Counted from the stretch's first letter, positions 47,799 to 57,920 are shown. The stretch is DNA of 64,000 bases from Chryseobacterium polytrichastri (GCF_900142445.1 NZ_FRAV01000011.1:59873-123872); one strand, 5' to 3'. Made by a program: numbers and translations. The notes: generated from the sequence alone by a model not told the origin.

Positions 47799-48677
47799 TT
47801 ATGATTGAATATTTTCTTTAATCCGATACTGAGAAGGAGAAATAAGAGTGTGCTTCTTGAAAAAACGCCCGAAAGCTGAAATAGAATTAAACTGAAGTTG
47901 GAAAGCAATTTCTGAGATTGTAATGTCCGGATTTCCAAGCATAACATAGGCCTCTTTTAAAAGCATTTCGTTGATCACTTGGTGAGGTGTTTTTCCACTT
48001 GCCTTTTTAATGATTTCTATAAGATATTTGCTCGAAACAAAAAGTTGCTCTGCATAATAGGCAACACTTTTTTGCTCTTTGATATTCTCTCGGATCAGTT
48101 TCCTGAATTTTAAGAAAAGATCCTTTTTTCCTTCCTCTTTTTCCAACAAGTCTCCTTTTTGAGCTTCTACAATTTCGGCTGTTTCTAAAAGAATATTAAA
48201 AATAATCGTTCGGACAATTTCATCCGTAAATTTTCCTTTCCTGTCAGATTTTTCTTTGAGATAATCCAGTAATCTCTGTAATAATAAAGATTTCTCTTCT
48301 GCCGTTTTTACAACACTGTAAGAACCTTCGGTAAAAAGGTTCATTTTTTCAATAATAAAAGGATTAGAAATATTCTTAATGAGAAAATTTTTATCAAAAA
48401 AAAGTAATTTCATTTTAAAATTATCGCTAACCTTCAGAAATTTAATAATGGTTGAGGGAGCTGATATAAGAAAATGATTGGCGCTTGCATGGTATTTTTC
48501 ATTATCTATTTCAATATGAATTTCGCCTGATGTACAAATACATAAAGTATAATAATCCATCCTGAATGATGTTTTCGGAAACTTAAGAATAGGGTTACCA
48601 GATGAAATATAATAGGATCGCCGACAATCTATGCTGTAAAAAGATAATGTATCCTGCAAATTTTCAGTGATCTTCAT
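47799..48677 (-). CDS. AraC-family regulator next to oleate hydratase
   Basis: 292 residues. A cupin-like N-terminal sensor (YTLCICTSGEIHIEIDNEKY) is followed by an AraC double helix-turn-helix: VAYYAEQLFVSSKYLIEIIKK, SGKTPHQVINEMLLKEAYVM, then ITISEIAFQLQFNSISAFGR with FFKKHTLISPSQYR, the family signature. It probably senses a small ligand; a fatty acid is a reasonable guess from the downstream ohyA, but this is inference. The spacing to ohyA allows co-transcription or a separate promoter. Confidence 0.88.
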   Translation of the reverse strand: MKITENLQDTLSFYSIDCRRSYYISSGNPILKFPKTSFRMDYYTLCICTSGEIHIEIDNEKYHASANHFLISAPSTIIKFLKVSDNFKMKLLFFDKNFLIKNISNPFIIEKMNLFTEGSYSVVKTAEEKSLLLQRLLDYLKEKSDRKGKFTDEIVRTIIFNILLETAEIVEAQKGDLLEKEEGKKDLFLKFRKLIRENIKEQKSVAYYAEQLFVSSKYLIEIIKKASGKTPHQVINEMLLKEAYVMLGNPDITISEIAFQLQFNSISAFGRFFKKHTLISPSQYRIKENIQS

Positions 48678-48738
48678 ATGATATTTTTTGAGAAAAACTC
48701 CTGTTAATGCAATTTACAACTTTTTTAGATTTTTTTTA

Positions 48739-48773
48739 AAGAACCTTTCTGATATGATCTAAAAGAAAGGTTC
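48739..48773. terminator. Hairpin downstream of the small exported gene
   Basis: Arms AAGAACCTTTCT and AGAAAGGTTCT flank a loop of about 12 bases. Read on the minus strand it is followed by only TTT and then A residues, so it may be a weak terminator or another regulatory hairpin upstream of the AraC gene. Confidence 0.4.
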
Positions 48774-48796
48774 TGGTTACTATTAAAAATTATTGC

Positions 48797-49318
48797 TTAA
48801 GGTTTCCAAAAGCTCCAAACATTACCGTTGTATACTGCTAATTGTCTTTTGGTTGTATCATACACCATCATCCCGGCACTTGGGCTGATAATATTAAGAT
48901 GCGGACTGGCAACCTTAGGCAGAACCATTGCTTTGTTACTATCAACAAGAACCAGAATTCCTGAAGTAGTATCAGTTCCCCCTCTTGTATCGATAGAAAC
49001 CTTGGCTCCGGGCTGTTCTGTTTTATCATTTCCCTGAATGCTTACATCTGCAACTCCAGAGGCATCAATACTTAAATCAAACCACGTATTGGTATCTTTT
49101 AAATATTTTACTTTATGATCTGTAATATCGTAAATCATCGTCCCGTTTTGTACAATTGAGCTTTTATCAATAACATACGGAAGAACAATTCCTCTGTTTT
49201 CAGCATCGCTGAATTGAATTGAGACCGAACCATTCGCAACATCGGGTCTGCTCACTCCGATTTGTGCGTGAACAGAAATGGCAAAAGGTATTATTAATAC
49301 TATAATTAATTTTTTCAT
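48797..49318 (-). CDS. Small exported hypothetical protein, partner of the giant repeat protein
   Basis: 173 residues with a signal peptide (MKKLIIVLIIPFAISVHAQ). The mature start is IGVSRPDVANGSVSIQF. It has two similar short units: NGTMIYDITDHKVKYLKDTNTWFDL and AGMMVYDTTKRQLAVYNGNVWSFW. The last resembles the extreme C-terminus of the giant neighbour (GMLLYDTTNKCLKMYTSQDG), so the two share a module of a type also seen in tail-fibre-like proteins. It follows the giant gene by 68 bases with a terminator in between, so it may receive only read-through or use its own promoter. Function unknown. Confidence 0.72.
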   Translation of the reverse strand: MKKLIIVLIIPFAISVHAQIGVSRPDVANGSVSIQFSDAENRGIVLPYVIDKSSIVQNGTMIYDITDHKVKYLKDTNTWFDLSIDASGVADVSIQGNDKTEQPGAKVSIDTRGGTDTTSGILVLVDSNKAMVLPKVASPHLNIISPSAGMMVYDTTKRQLAVYNGNVWSFWKP

Positions 49319-49339
49319 GATGATTAATTTAAAATTTTG

Positions 49340-49378
49340 AAAAAAGAGGTTGAGATTTTATATTATCTCTCAACCTCT
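49340..49378 (-). terminator. Terminator after the giant surface protein gene
   Basis: Arms AGAGGTTGAG (49345-49354) and CTCAACCTCT (49369-49378) with a T run on the minus strand, 8 bases after the stop. It separates the giant gene from its small partner. Confidence 0.8.
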
Positions 49379-49386
49379 GAATTATT

Positions 49387-52300
49387 TTAATCCGGACAAG
49401 TTTGTGTTGCAACACAATACCATGCAAAAGAGGTTCCTCCGTCTTGTGAAGTATACATTTTCAGGCATTTGTTGGTAGTATCATACAATAACATTCCCTC
49501 CACAAAATTTGCAGGCGGAATTCCTACAGGATTCCCTGAAGCATTAAACGTCAATCTATTCACTACAAAACCTTTAGTTTTAGCTTCTAAAACCATCCAT
49601 GCACCTGTACGAACTGCCGGCCAGTTATCTGTTGTACTCTCAGCAGTTGTTCTTGTTAAAGAAGTAATTCCTATCTTACCAGGAAGAGATGGATTTCCAG
49701 CGCCTGCAACAGCTCCAGGCTTATAACAAAGTCCCTGAGCAATTCCTAAAGTGAACACCTGCCCACCAGTAAGAACAATATTATTGAAGGATACTGCTGA
49801 ACCTGCAGTATATGTTGAAGCAGGAATCACCTGAACCGCTCCCGTAGTAAAATCTCCGTCTCCGTCTGAATCTACCAAAAGCATAACATTCGTTGCATTA
49901 GCTCCTGTTAAAGTAACTCCAGCCAAGTTGAATTTTAATGAAATATTTGAGATATCTGTTCCATCCGTATTAGCCTGAGCTACTTTCCATTCACGGTCTA
50001 ATCTGCGTCCTACGTTCGCTGGTAATTCCGTTGTCTGTTCAACAACTGCGCTTCCACTGCCTTTGTTATTGGCAAATAGCATGAATTCCTGATCTCCGTC
50101 GATTGTTGTACGCGCTGCATTAAGGTTTAATGAGGTAAAGTCATTATTCATAGATACCGTCAATATATCTCCTGCGTTATTGGATTTAGAAATACGTTGA
50201 TTAAGTCCGTAATAATCATCTCTCCCCAAACCAAATACATCATATTTGTACGTTAGATCTGATGCACGAATCACTGTTCCTGCGCTGCTCACATAAGGAT
50301 AATTCAAGTTTCCTAAAGTACCTCCCAACTGATCTGTACCTCCTGTTAACGTAATACCATACTTCACAGCCAAATAAGATTCTACAATTGCTCTTTCTGA
50401 ATCAGATAGAACTTTGTCATAAACTATTAGTTCCGCATAAGAACCATCCAATCTTCCATCGGGCGCATTAAGTGTAGTTGTTGCAGAGAAATGTTTACCT
50501 ATTCTTACCAATCCGCTTAATAATCTGCCTTCACCCGTTCTGGTGTTGGTAGGATCAGCATTTTGGTTTAGGATATCATTAGAACCGTTTCCATAAGTAC
50601 TGTAATAAATTTCTTCATCACCTATTCTATTTCTTTTCAACGTACCGATAGAGGTCTGTGTCTGAAGTCCTAGGTTTCCCAAATAAGAATAATCACCTGC
50701 AGAACCTCCTCCGAAAGAAAGGAAGCTTCCTGCGGAAACACCAAAGGACATATCCGCTCTTAAAGGTGCAGGATCTCCAGCACTTGGGTTTGAAACATCA
50801 CCTCCGTATAACAACATATTATTATAAAAACTAGATCCAAAACCAGCTGCTTTGAATACACTGATGATTGTTTGACTTCCAAGGGTAGGAGTTGTAAACT
50901 GAACAGCATTACCTCTTCCTGTGTTAGAGAAGTTAACAACAGGATTGAAATTAAAGTTGTCTGTAGTATTATATTTATAGAAAGGTAGTGTAGGAAGAAG
51001 TACTTCTCCTAGTTCTCCCGGATCAGTAGTAGGCGTACTTCCATCCTGAGCTCCGTTTACGATTTCCTGATCATACCATGTTGTAATCTGAGTATTATCT
51101 GCAGGAACTCCAGAGGCAGTATTTACACCTTTATCCGCTTTCACCCAAAGTACCTGAGGCTGAAGTTCTGATCCGAAAGTGATATATCTTGCTGTAGCAT
51201 CAGTATCAAAGCTCTTATTGAAAACCCATTGGTTTCCACTGTAAGTACCTGCTATAGATTGTACATTTACTGTAAATGCAGCATCGTCTGCCACAAACAT
51301 ACGAATGTTGTTCCCTGGCGCAAAGCCCGTTCCGTAAGCTGTAAGATTAGCTGCAAAATAAACGTTGCCCAACGTACTTGTTCTCTGCGACAACCAGATT
51401 CTCTGGATACGTTGTGCAGGATTACCTGAAATCGTTACACCTACTAAAGGTGTTGCCGTAACTGTGTTATCACCAGTCAGGAAATATTTTTGATCTCCCG
51501 ATAATAACGCTCTTGATGCAGCAATGTTCTGAGATACAAAATCATTGTTTGTAGCCATCATAAGAATCGTTCCGGCATTCACACTCTTGGAAACTTTCTG
51601 ATGTAAAGATGAAATATCATCCTTAGCCAGACCAAATACGTTATTGTTATAAGTTGTATTCAGCGCACCATTCCAAATGGCAGCATTTTCAGAAGAGACA
51701 TAATTATCTGTCGCAACACGACCTAATGTAATCCCATACTTGATCGCTAGATAGGTATCTACTTTTCGTCTTTCAGCGGCAGTAATATTTCCTCCACCAT
51801 AGATAATGGTTTCTCCGATATCTCCTACAATACCTCCGTTGTCGCTACCACTACCTGTAAAACGTGTATCTCCAAATACGTGACCTCCCAAAGCAAGTCC
51901 TACAGCAGTATTATTTGCAGTAGCGCCATTGGCAGCACCATTCAATCCTCTTGCTAATGTTGAAGCAGTAAAAGTATTGTACATAATACTAGGAATACCA
52001 GTGGCAAAATTTATATTGGAGTTCACAAACTGTGTTCCTCCTCCCACAACTCTTCTTTCGATCGTTGCGCTAACAGGCCAGAATCCTGTGTAATCCCAAG
52101 ATGCAATAGTAGTAGTTGCATTATTTTCTGTAATACTGAAAAAGTGAGGAGTCGGACTTCCTGCGGATGTCATTCCTTCTTTTGTTACCGTAAAGATGTC
52201 ATTATTGGTATTGGTAATCGTTTGAACAGTATTATTCCCTAACGCTTGAGTAATTGCTGTAAAGTTGATTCCCGGATTGAAGTTAAAGTAAGCTGCAGCC

Positions 52301-55300
52301 CCCGTTTTATATTTAGGTAATGCAACAGCTGGCATCTGAGTGACGATTGTACCTCCGAAATAATCTTTCCAAGAAGTTACATCGGTTGTATTTCCTGTGT
52401 TCGTAGCATCAATATCTGCTCTGTACCATTGGCTTAATCCGTTGATTACCCCTCCCGGAGCATGTGCAAATGCCGCAAAAGTAAAATACTGACCATTTGC
52501 CAATGCTACATCTGCATAGTTATAAGTAACACCATTTACAGCCTGTGTATTTACAGACATATCTGTTACGGTATCTGTATTATCAATGACTGTATCCGTA
52601 CTCTGAATTAATCTCATGGATTCTAAACCTGCAGGCCAAGCTATACGTACTATTCCGACACTTCCTGTATTCTGAGCTTTCCAGATAGATTCAAAACGAT
52701 AATTAACTCCTGTAATTCCGCTAATAGGTACTGTAAGACTTTGTTTTAATCCGTTGTCTCCTACCATCAGAAATTGTTGATCATTAGCTAAACCTATATT
52801 ATTGGAGGCGTTGCTGTTAGCAAATCCTGTTGTAGAGATAACAAGCTGTTGACCATTATTTACACTTCCTGCCTGTTTTTGGTGCAATGCAGTGAAATCA
52901 TCTTTTGCGATACCAAAGATATTATTGCTATACCCAACATTCCCTGTTTTATCCCATACCACAGTACTTGCTGTAGATAAATAATTTTCATTTAGAGTAA
53001 CACCATTCTTTACGGCAAGATATGAATTCACTCTTGATTGTTCATTGCCCGTTAAGGTACGGTTATACCATGCGATCTCCATAATATCTCCTGCGAAAGC
53101 ACCTCCAGCATCCCATCCGGCTTGACCTATTCTTAGGTTTCTACCATAAATTTGGAATCTGTTTGCCGCAGCGAAACCTGAAAAGGATTCATAAGTACCA
53201 TTAAGACCTAATCTCTTTTCTCCTCCGGCAATAGATGAAGTTCCTCCGTTCGCAATGGTATTATTAGCTAATGCCGAAAATACATTAGACTGTCCTACAT
53301 TGAAAGCTGTAGAAAAATCTGAAGAAGTTGTAGTTGCAAAAAATTCATATTGTCTTGGTTTTCCGTTAGCAATAGAAAATGCTGGTTCAGCAGCAAATGT
53401 TGCATCATCATCAATACCTGTAATACGTCCTGTTGCATTAACACTAGTTGGTCTTACTGCCGAGAAAACTGAAGTATTGGTATTAGGCAATTCTACATTA
53501 CCCAATGGATTCATTACCGAAGCAGAATTATAAAAGAATTTAGAAGCGGTATATCCAGTAGTGTAAGGATAGAAGTTATGGCTTCTGTCCGCCGGCGATA
53601 ATGTAACCCCTCCTACATTCGGGATGTTGTCTGCATTCGGAGAATTATCTTTCCATGCTGTGGCAATAGCCCCGGAATCATCTGATTTTACCCAGAAATC
53701 AGGTCCTACAACTCCTCCAGGCGCCTGTGTAAAACCTGCAAAAGTGAAGTACTGACCATTAGCCAGTGTTACATCTGCATAATTATAAGTGACACCGTTT
53801 ACAATCTGTGTATTTACACTCATATTTGTAGCAGTATCTGTCGCGTCAAAAACAGCATCCGAACTTTGAATTAATCGAATAGCAGTTAATCCTTCAGGCC
53901 AAGCGATACGCACTGTTCCAACGCCACCCGTATTCTGAGCTTTCCAGATAGATTCGAAACGGTAATTAACTCCTGTAATTCCACTGATAGGAGTCGTAAG
54001 GTTTTGTTTCAACCCATTGTCTCCAACTATTAGAAACTGACCATTTGCTAAACTGTTCGTATTAAGAGCATTCGTATTAGCCAAAGTACTTCCCGCTCCA
54101 ATAATTAATTTTTGTCCTGCATTAATACTTTTAGACTGCTTTTGATGCAATGTGGAAACAAAATCATTAGCAATACCAAAAATATTATTATTGTAGCCCG
54201 TATTCACAGAACCACTCCACACATTCGTAGAGCTACTGCTTAAATAGTTCGGCGTATTAGTAACATCTAATGTTATCCCCCCTTTAATGGCAAGATATGA
54301 ATCAACCTTATTGATATCATTGGCAGAAAGTGTACCATCAAAAACAATCGTTTCAGACATAGTCATTCCAGAACCATTGTCATCGCCACCATCATTTGCA
54401 TTTCTTCCCAATACAATTCCTACATCCGGCCAAGTGGTAAGCGCCGTCATTGCCATATTAGAAATGACTGCCGCACCATTAAGAGCTCTTTGAAATTGGT
54501 TATTGGTAAAGCTATTTCTTACAATGGATGTATTGCTTAGCTGTGTATATTGAGCAGCAACAGGTGTTACAGCAGCATTAATATGAGAACCTGCACCGTT
54601 GTCCCTCATGTTAATATTAACAGCAGCAATTCCTGGGCTGTCATATTTATTACCTCCTGTAAGTGTTGAATAATTTAATCCAACTACCCTGTCATAACCC
54701 GAGCCTGTAACCGGTGTTGTGCTGGTGTATATCGAATAATTGGTGCTGGAAACAGCATTCAGTACAGATGAGTTTCCTAAAGCATTTGCAGCTACAAATG
54801 TTACTCCTGGATTAAAATTAAAATTAAGTCCAATCCCATCTACTGAAGACGGAGCTGATGTTGTACTTGATAATGCCGGAATTACAGGCACCTGACCAGC
54901 GGAATAATCTGTCCAAGTAGTTACAGCGCCTGTTGCAGGTATTAATCCTTTATCTGCTCTATACCAAAGTGAAGAAAGCACACCTCCCGGAGCATGAACA
55001 TAGGCAGCAAAAGTAAAGTAGTTTCCATTAGCAAGTGTTACCGTTGCTGTATTGTAAGTAATTCCATTTACTGTCGTAGTTCCAGTCATCGGAACAAAAG
55101 TATCCGTGGCATCAATTGTTGCATCTGTAGAACGAACCAAATGAAGATTCTCAAATCCTGTTGATGGCCATGCTATTGTAACAGTACCTACACTTCCTGT
55201 GTTTTGGACTTTCCAAATAGATGCAAAACGATAATTAGTTCCACCTCCCGGAGCAACCGGATTAGCCAAAGCTACAGAAGGATTTTGTCTCAACCCATTA

Positions 55301-56358
55301 TCTCCCCAAATCAGATATTGCCCATCCGTTAATGAATTAGAATTAAGAGCATTAGTATCTGATAAAGAATTTCCATTTCCAATAATTAATTTTTGTATGT
55401 TATTAATACTTCTAGACTGTTTCTGATGTAAAGCAGACATATTATCTCTTCCAATCCCAGCAATGTTATTATTATAGCCTGTGTTTCCTGAAGCATTCCA
55501 GACTACAGCACTAGATGAACTTTTATAATCCTTAGTTCCCTGAGCATACGTAGTTCCATACTTAATTGATAAGTAAGACTCCACCCTATCCATTTCATCT
55601 GCAGTAAGCCTGTTCTCAAAGATCAGCATTTCGTTTACCTGCCCATTCATAGAACCGTAATTGGTATCTCCACCTACACGAATATCTCTTGCATTAACAT
55701 CAAGAACAGCATTCTGCAGTTGGCTTCCCGAATAATCTGTTCTGTTCCCGTTTAATGATACTGTAGCAGCAGCATATGAAGCATTTGTACCCGCTCCGTT
55801 CTGCCAATTTGCACCAGCTGTAAAATAAAAGTTATTCTGAAAGCTATTACTAGTTACTCCTTGATAGCCAGGACCACCTGTAAAAAAAAGCAAGTTATTT
55901 AATCCATTATTAGAAGTATGTAATCCCGGATAATCCATTGTAGAATCGAATCCGAAAATACCACAGTTATTTAATACATTCATATATCCGGCAGTAAACA
56001 ATGTACCGTTTGTACGGTCTATGATATTTACCCCAGTTCCAGGCTGAAACTCCATCCATTTACTCTGAAATGTAACAGTCGGATTAAAATTTGCTAATGT
56101 GGTACTATTTGAAAATGTAGGGCGTAATCCTGCACTTGCCTGCAGGAGATTGAATCCATTCCCTTGAGCATCATTCCATTGATATACTGTAGAATTATTA
56201 GCTGAGCTAGTAACTCCTGCATCCGAAAACAATGTACCCGAAGCATCAGCTTTGTACCAAGCTGCCGGAACTACTCCTCCCGGTGACTGCCCGAATATCG
56301 GAACAATTATGCAAATTAATGCAAAGCTTATTATTTTTAGAAAATATTCATGTATCAT
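49387..56358 (-). CDS. Giant exported protein with five LamG/DUF8202-like repeats
   Basis: 2323 residues from the ATG at 56358, which starts a signal peptide (MIHEYFLKIISFALICIIVP, cleavage after FGQ); an ATG at 56400 adds a polar extension. Five modules of about 420-470 residues recur. Each has a LamG-like part opening like APGGVxxxxWYRADxG, a segment VxSYLAIKYGITL, then VWNxxxNTGYNNNIFGIxxD, LHQKQSKSINxGQKLIIG and a closing domain. Modules 2 to 4 are most alike (YRFESIWKAQNTG in two). The C-terminus (ANFVEGMLLYDTTNKCLKMY) is not a T9SS sorting domain. It is probably a surface or extracellular adhesin. Its repeats make recombination likely. Confidence 0.85.
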   Translation of the reverse strand: MIHEYFLKIISFALICIIVPIFGQSPGGVVPAAWYKADASGTLFSDAGVTSSANNSTVYQWNDAQGNGFNLLQASAGLRPTFSNSTTLANFNPTVTFQSKWMEFQPGTGVNIIDRTNGTLFTAGYMNVLNNCGIFGFDSTMDYPGLHTSNNGLNNLLFFTGGPGYQGVTSNSFQNNFYFTAGANWQNGAGTNASYAAATVSLNGNRTDYSGSQLQNAVLDVNARDIRVGGDTNYGSMNGQVNEMLIFENRLTADEMDRVESYLSIKYGTTYAQGTKDYKSSSSAVVWNASGNTGYNNNIAGIGRDNMSALHQKQSRSINNIQKLIIGNGNSLSDTNALNSNSLTDGQYLIWGDNGLRQNPSVALANPVAPGGGTNYRFASIWKVQNTGSVGTVTIAWPSTGFENLHLVRSTDATIDATDTFVPMTGTTTVNGITYNTATVTLANGNYFTFAAYVHAPGGVLSSLWYRADKGLIPATGAVTTWTDYSAGQVPVIPALSSTTSAPSSVDGIGLNFNFNPGVTFVAANALGNSSVLNAVSSTNYSIYTSTTPVTGSGYDRVVGLNYSTLTGGNKYDSPGIAAVNINMRDNGAGSHINAAVTPVAAQYTQLSNTSIVRNSFTNNQFQRALNGAAVISNMAMTALTTWPDVGIVLGRNANDGGDDNGSGMTMSETIVFDGTLSANDINKVDSYLAIKGGITLDVTNTPNYLSSSSTNVWSGSVNTGYNNNIFGIANDFVSTLHQKQSKSINAGQKLIIGAGSTLANTNALNTNSLANGQFLIVGDNGLKQNLTTPISGITGVNYRFESIWKAQNTGGVGTVRIAWPEGLTAIRLIQSSDAVFDATDTATNMSVNTQIVNGVTYNYADVTLANGQYFTFAGFTQAPGGVVGPDFWVKSDDSGAIATAWKDNSPNADNIPNVGGVTLSPADRSHNFYPYTTGYTASKFFYNSASVMNPLGNVELPNTNTSVFSAVRPTSVNATGRITGIDDDATFAAEPAFSIANGKPRQYEFFATTTSSDFSTAFNVGQSNVFSALANNTIANGGTSSIAGGEKRLGLNGTYESFSGFAAANRFQIYGRNLRIGQAGWDAGGAFAGDIMEIAWYNRTLTGNEQSRVNSYLAVKNGVTLNENYLSTASTVVWDKTGNVGYSNNIFGIAKDDFTALHQKQAGSVNNGQQLVISTTGFANSNASNNIGLANDQQFLMVGDNGLKQSLTVPISGITGVNYRFESIWKAQNTGSVGIVRIAWPAGLESMRLIQSTDTVIDNTDTVTDMSVNTQAVNGVTYNYADVALANGQYFTFAAFAHAPGGVINGLSQWYRADIDATNTGNTTDVTSWKDYFGGTIVTQMPAVALPKYKTGAAAYFNFNPGINFTAITQALGNNTVQTITNTNNDIFTVTKEGMTSAGSPTPHFFSITENNATTTIASWDYTGFWPVSATIERRVVGGGTQFVNSNINFATGIPSIMYNTFTASTLARGLNGAANGATANNTAVGLALGGHVFGDTRFTGSGSDNGGIVGDIGETIIYGGGNITAAERRKVDTYLAIKYGITLGRVATDNYVSSENAAIWNGALNTTYNNNVFGLAKDDISSLHQKVSKSVNAGTILMMATNNDFVSQNIAASRALLSGDQKYFLTGDNTVTATPLVGVTISGNPAQRIQRIWLSQRTSTLGNVYFAANLTAYGTGFAPGNNIRMFVADDAAFTVNVQSIAGTYSGNQWVFNKSFDTDATARYITFGSELQPQVLWVKADKGVNTASGVPADNTQITTWYDQEIVNGAQDGSTPTTDPGELGEVLLPTLPFYKYNTTDNFNFNPVVNFSNTGRGNAVQFTTPTLGSQTIISVFKAAGFGSSFYNNMLLYGGDVSNPSAGDPAPLRADMSFGVSAGSFLSFGGGSAGDYSYLGNLGLQTQTSIGTLKRNRIGDEEIYYSTYGNGSNDILNQNADPTNTRTGEGRLLSGLVRIGKHFSATTTLNAPDGRLDGSYAELIVYDKVLSDSERAIVESYLAVKYGITLTGGTDQLGGTLGNLNYPYVSSAGTVIRASDLTYKYDVFGLGRDDYYGLNQRISKSNNAGDILTVSMNNDFTSLNLNAARTTIDGDQEFMLFANNKGSGSAVVEQTTELPANVGRRLDREWKVAQANTDGTDISNISLKFNLAGVTLTGANATNVMLLVDSDGDGDFTTGAVQVIPASTYTAGSAVSFNNIVLTGGQVFTLGIAQGLCYKPGAVAGAGNPSLPGKIGITSLTRTTAESTTDNWPAVRTGAWMVLEAKTKGFVVNRLTFNASGNPVGIPPANFVEGMLLYDTTNKCLKMYTSQDGGTSFAWYCVATQTCPD

Positions 56359-56537
56359 ATTTTCGATATTTATTTTAGTTATATATTTCAGATTCAGCAT
56401 GATTAGCTTAAACCTGAATTACGAAAAGATTCTGTAAAAAATTGTTTGGAGATTAAGATTCTCTTCAACCTTATCAATCTATTAGAAGAAAGATTTATCC
56501 CGGTTAACATATTTTATTACTTAATTATATATTAAGA

Positions 56538-57140
56538 TCATGTACCAGGTGGAGGTCTTGTAAAACTATAACGGTCTGTAATACTCTTTATAAAAGGAAA
56601 AGAATATATGTAATAGAACTTTTTATTATATAGAATAGGAATTACAACATCATACGTTTTGATCAACTCAACAAATTTGAAAGTATTGTCGGTTGTAATA
56701 GTTCCAACTTTGATATAATCATTGCTTCCTTGAAAAAAACTGTCTGACGGATGTTTTGAGACATATACCGTGATTTCCGGATTTGAAATTTTATTTTCAA
56801 TCAGAGCCTCCGTTTTCTTCCGTGCAATTACTTTTAATTTTTTCTTCCCAAATTTCTTATCAGGTTTACTAGTGGAAGATGAAGGGGACTTTAATGGTTG
56901 TGAAAAATTGTCTATTCCATACACCATCGCTCCTTCTACAATATGAATTCCTGTTTCTGATGTTTGATCAGCTGACGAAATAGCAAAAGAGTCTACACCA
57001 TTTCCAGAAGAAAACTTATCTGAAAAAGCGAAAACAGAATTTGAAGTAAGAAGTAGGAATAATGAAAAAAAGAGACCCAATTTCCACGTAGTAGTTTGTG
57101 CTACATTTGGGAAAATTGGGTTCTTGTCCTTTTGCATCAT
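56538..57140 (-). CDS. Exported hypothetical protein, probable target of the TPR/AraC regulator
   Basis: 200 residues. A cytoplasmic-looking start MMQKDKNPIFPNVAQTTTWK precedes a hydrophobic signal (LGLFFSLFLLLTSNSVFAFS). The mature part has a basic middle (SKPDKKFGKKKLKVIARKK) and ends with YYIYSFPFIKSITDRYSF. No family is recognised. Its first codons and 139 bases of upstream DNA recur in inverted orientation at 60596-60754, indicating duplication of this promoter and gene start. The TPR/AraC gene lies upstream on the same strand. Confidence 0.7.
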   Translation of the reverse strand: MMQKDKNPIFPNVAQTTTWKLGLFFSLFLLLTSNSVFAFSDKFSSGNGVDSFAISSADQTSETGIHIVEGAMVYGIDNFSQPLKSPSSSTSKPDKKFGKKKLKVIARKKTEALIENKISNPEITVYVSKHPSDSFFQGSNDYIKVGTITTDNTFKFVELIKTYDVVIPILYNKKFYYIYSFPFIKSITDRYSFTRPPPGT

Positions 57141-57279
57141 TCGCAGTTTTAGTTTTTACAAATTACATTTCAACAAGTAAGAGGGAATGTCCTTTATTGA
57201 AATCCTGAGCAATATTACAGGGATATTTTGCGGTAAAAAAAAAGATGCTATCAGCAATTCTGTAATTCTGATACGAATT
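57121..57279 (-). promoter_or_regulatory. Promoter/leader block duplicated at 60596-60754
   Basis: Read on the minus strand, this 159-base block aligns with 60596-60754 on the plus strand over its full length, with the same 139-base distance from the block start to the ATG. The most conserved part, AATTCGTATCAGAATTACAG with the following AATTGCT, holds the direct repeat CAGAATTA-CAGAATTG, a plausible binding site for the neighbouring AraC-type regulator. Confidence 0.6.
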
Positions 57280-57458
57280 ATTGTTATACAAATAAACACA
57301 TCTGATTTACAGCATTTTACTCATTTCAACAAAAGATAATCAAAGGAGAAAATGATTAATATAATCAAGAACGAATATGAAATTATAGCCCATTTTAGTA
57401 TAGTTATAGAGCAATAATTTTAGTGAAATTAAAATCTCACTTGTTCTTTGAGGAACAT

Positions 57459-57498
57459 AAATAACAAAATCCATCGCAAGCAATGGATTTTGTTATTT
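57459..57498. repeat. Perfect 16-bp-arm hairpin next to the MITE
   Basis: AAATAACAAAATCCAT and its exact complement flank an 8-base loop. No T run follows on either strand beyond the arm itself, so it could be a terminator-like hairpin for the minus strand or a small palindromic element. It ends 2 bases before the MITE copy. Confidence 0.6.
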
Positions 57499-57500
57499 AG

Positions 57501-57721
57501 AACTTGTCTAAACTTTTTATTTTAACCACAAAAGAGATAAAAGATTAGCATATTATTTATTTAAGTTCATAATGAACTGCAAACAAGAACACATAAGTTT
57601 AAAAAAATCTTTGATTTTTATTCTTTTGTAAGCTTTGTTTTCAAATAGTTCAACTTTAAATGATTCAATAATAGCTTTTGTATCTTTTGTGGTTAAATTT
57701 TTTAATTAGTTTAAACAGGCT
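57501..57721. repeat. MITE-like palindromic repeat element, copy 2 (221 bp)
   Basis: 220 of 221 bases match copy 1 at 4270-4490. The flanks are TTTAG on the left (57496-57500) and TTTAG on the right (57722-57726), a perfect 5-bp target duplication. It lies between the TPR/AraC gene and its probable target. The inverted copy of this gene pair at 60 kb has no element at the equivalent place, so insertion probably followed the duplication. Confidence 0.85.
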
Positions 57722-57920
57722 TTTAGATTTGAGATGAGAATGTGCAAAAATTTCATCTATACATTTAAAAAATTACTCTCTGTTTTAGGTGCTAAATATA
57801 GAAGAGTTAAAATGATAGCTGAAAATTGATTTATTTTCGAAATGATAAATTAAGGATAAAAAATAACAAATTCTGTACTGGGCAAATGATATGAATTATC
57901 TGGCTTTAGACTAAGTACAA

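Noticed and set aside
47732..47947. 71-codon ORF with hydrophobic C-terminus on the minus strand
   Set aside because: It overlaps the 3' end of the AraC regulator in another frame; the AraC frame carries the conserved family signature.
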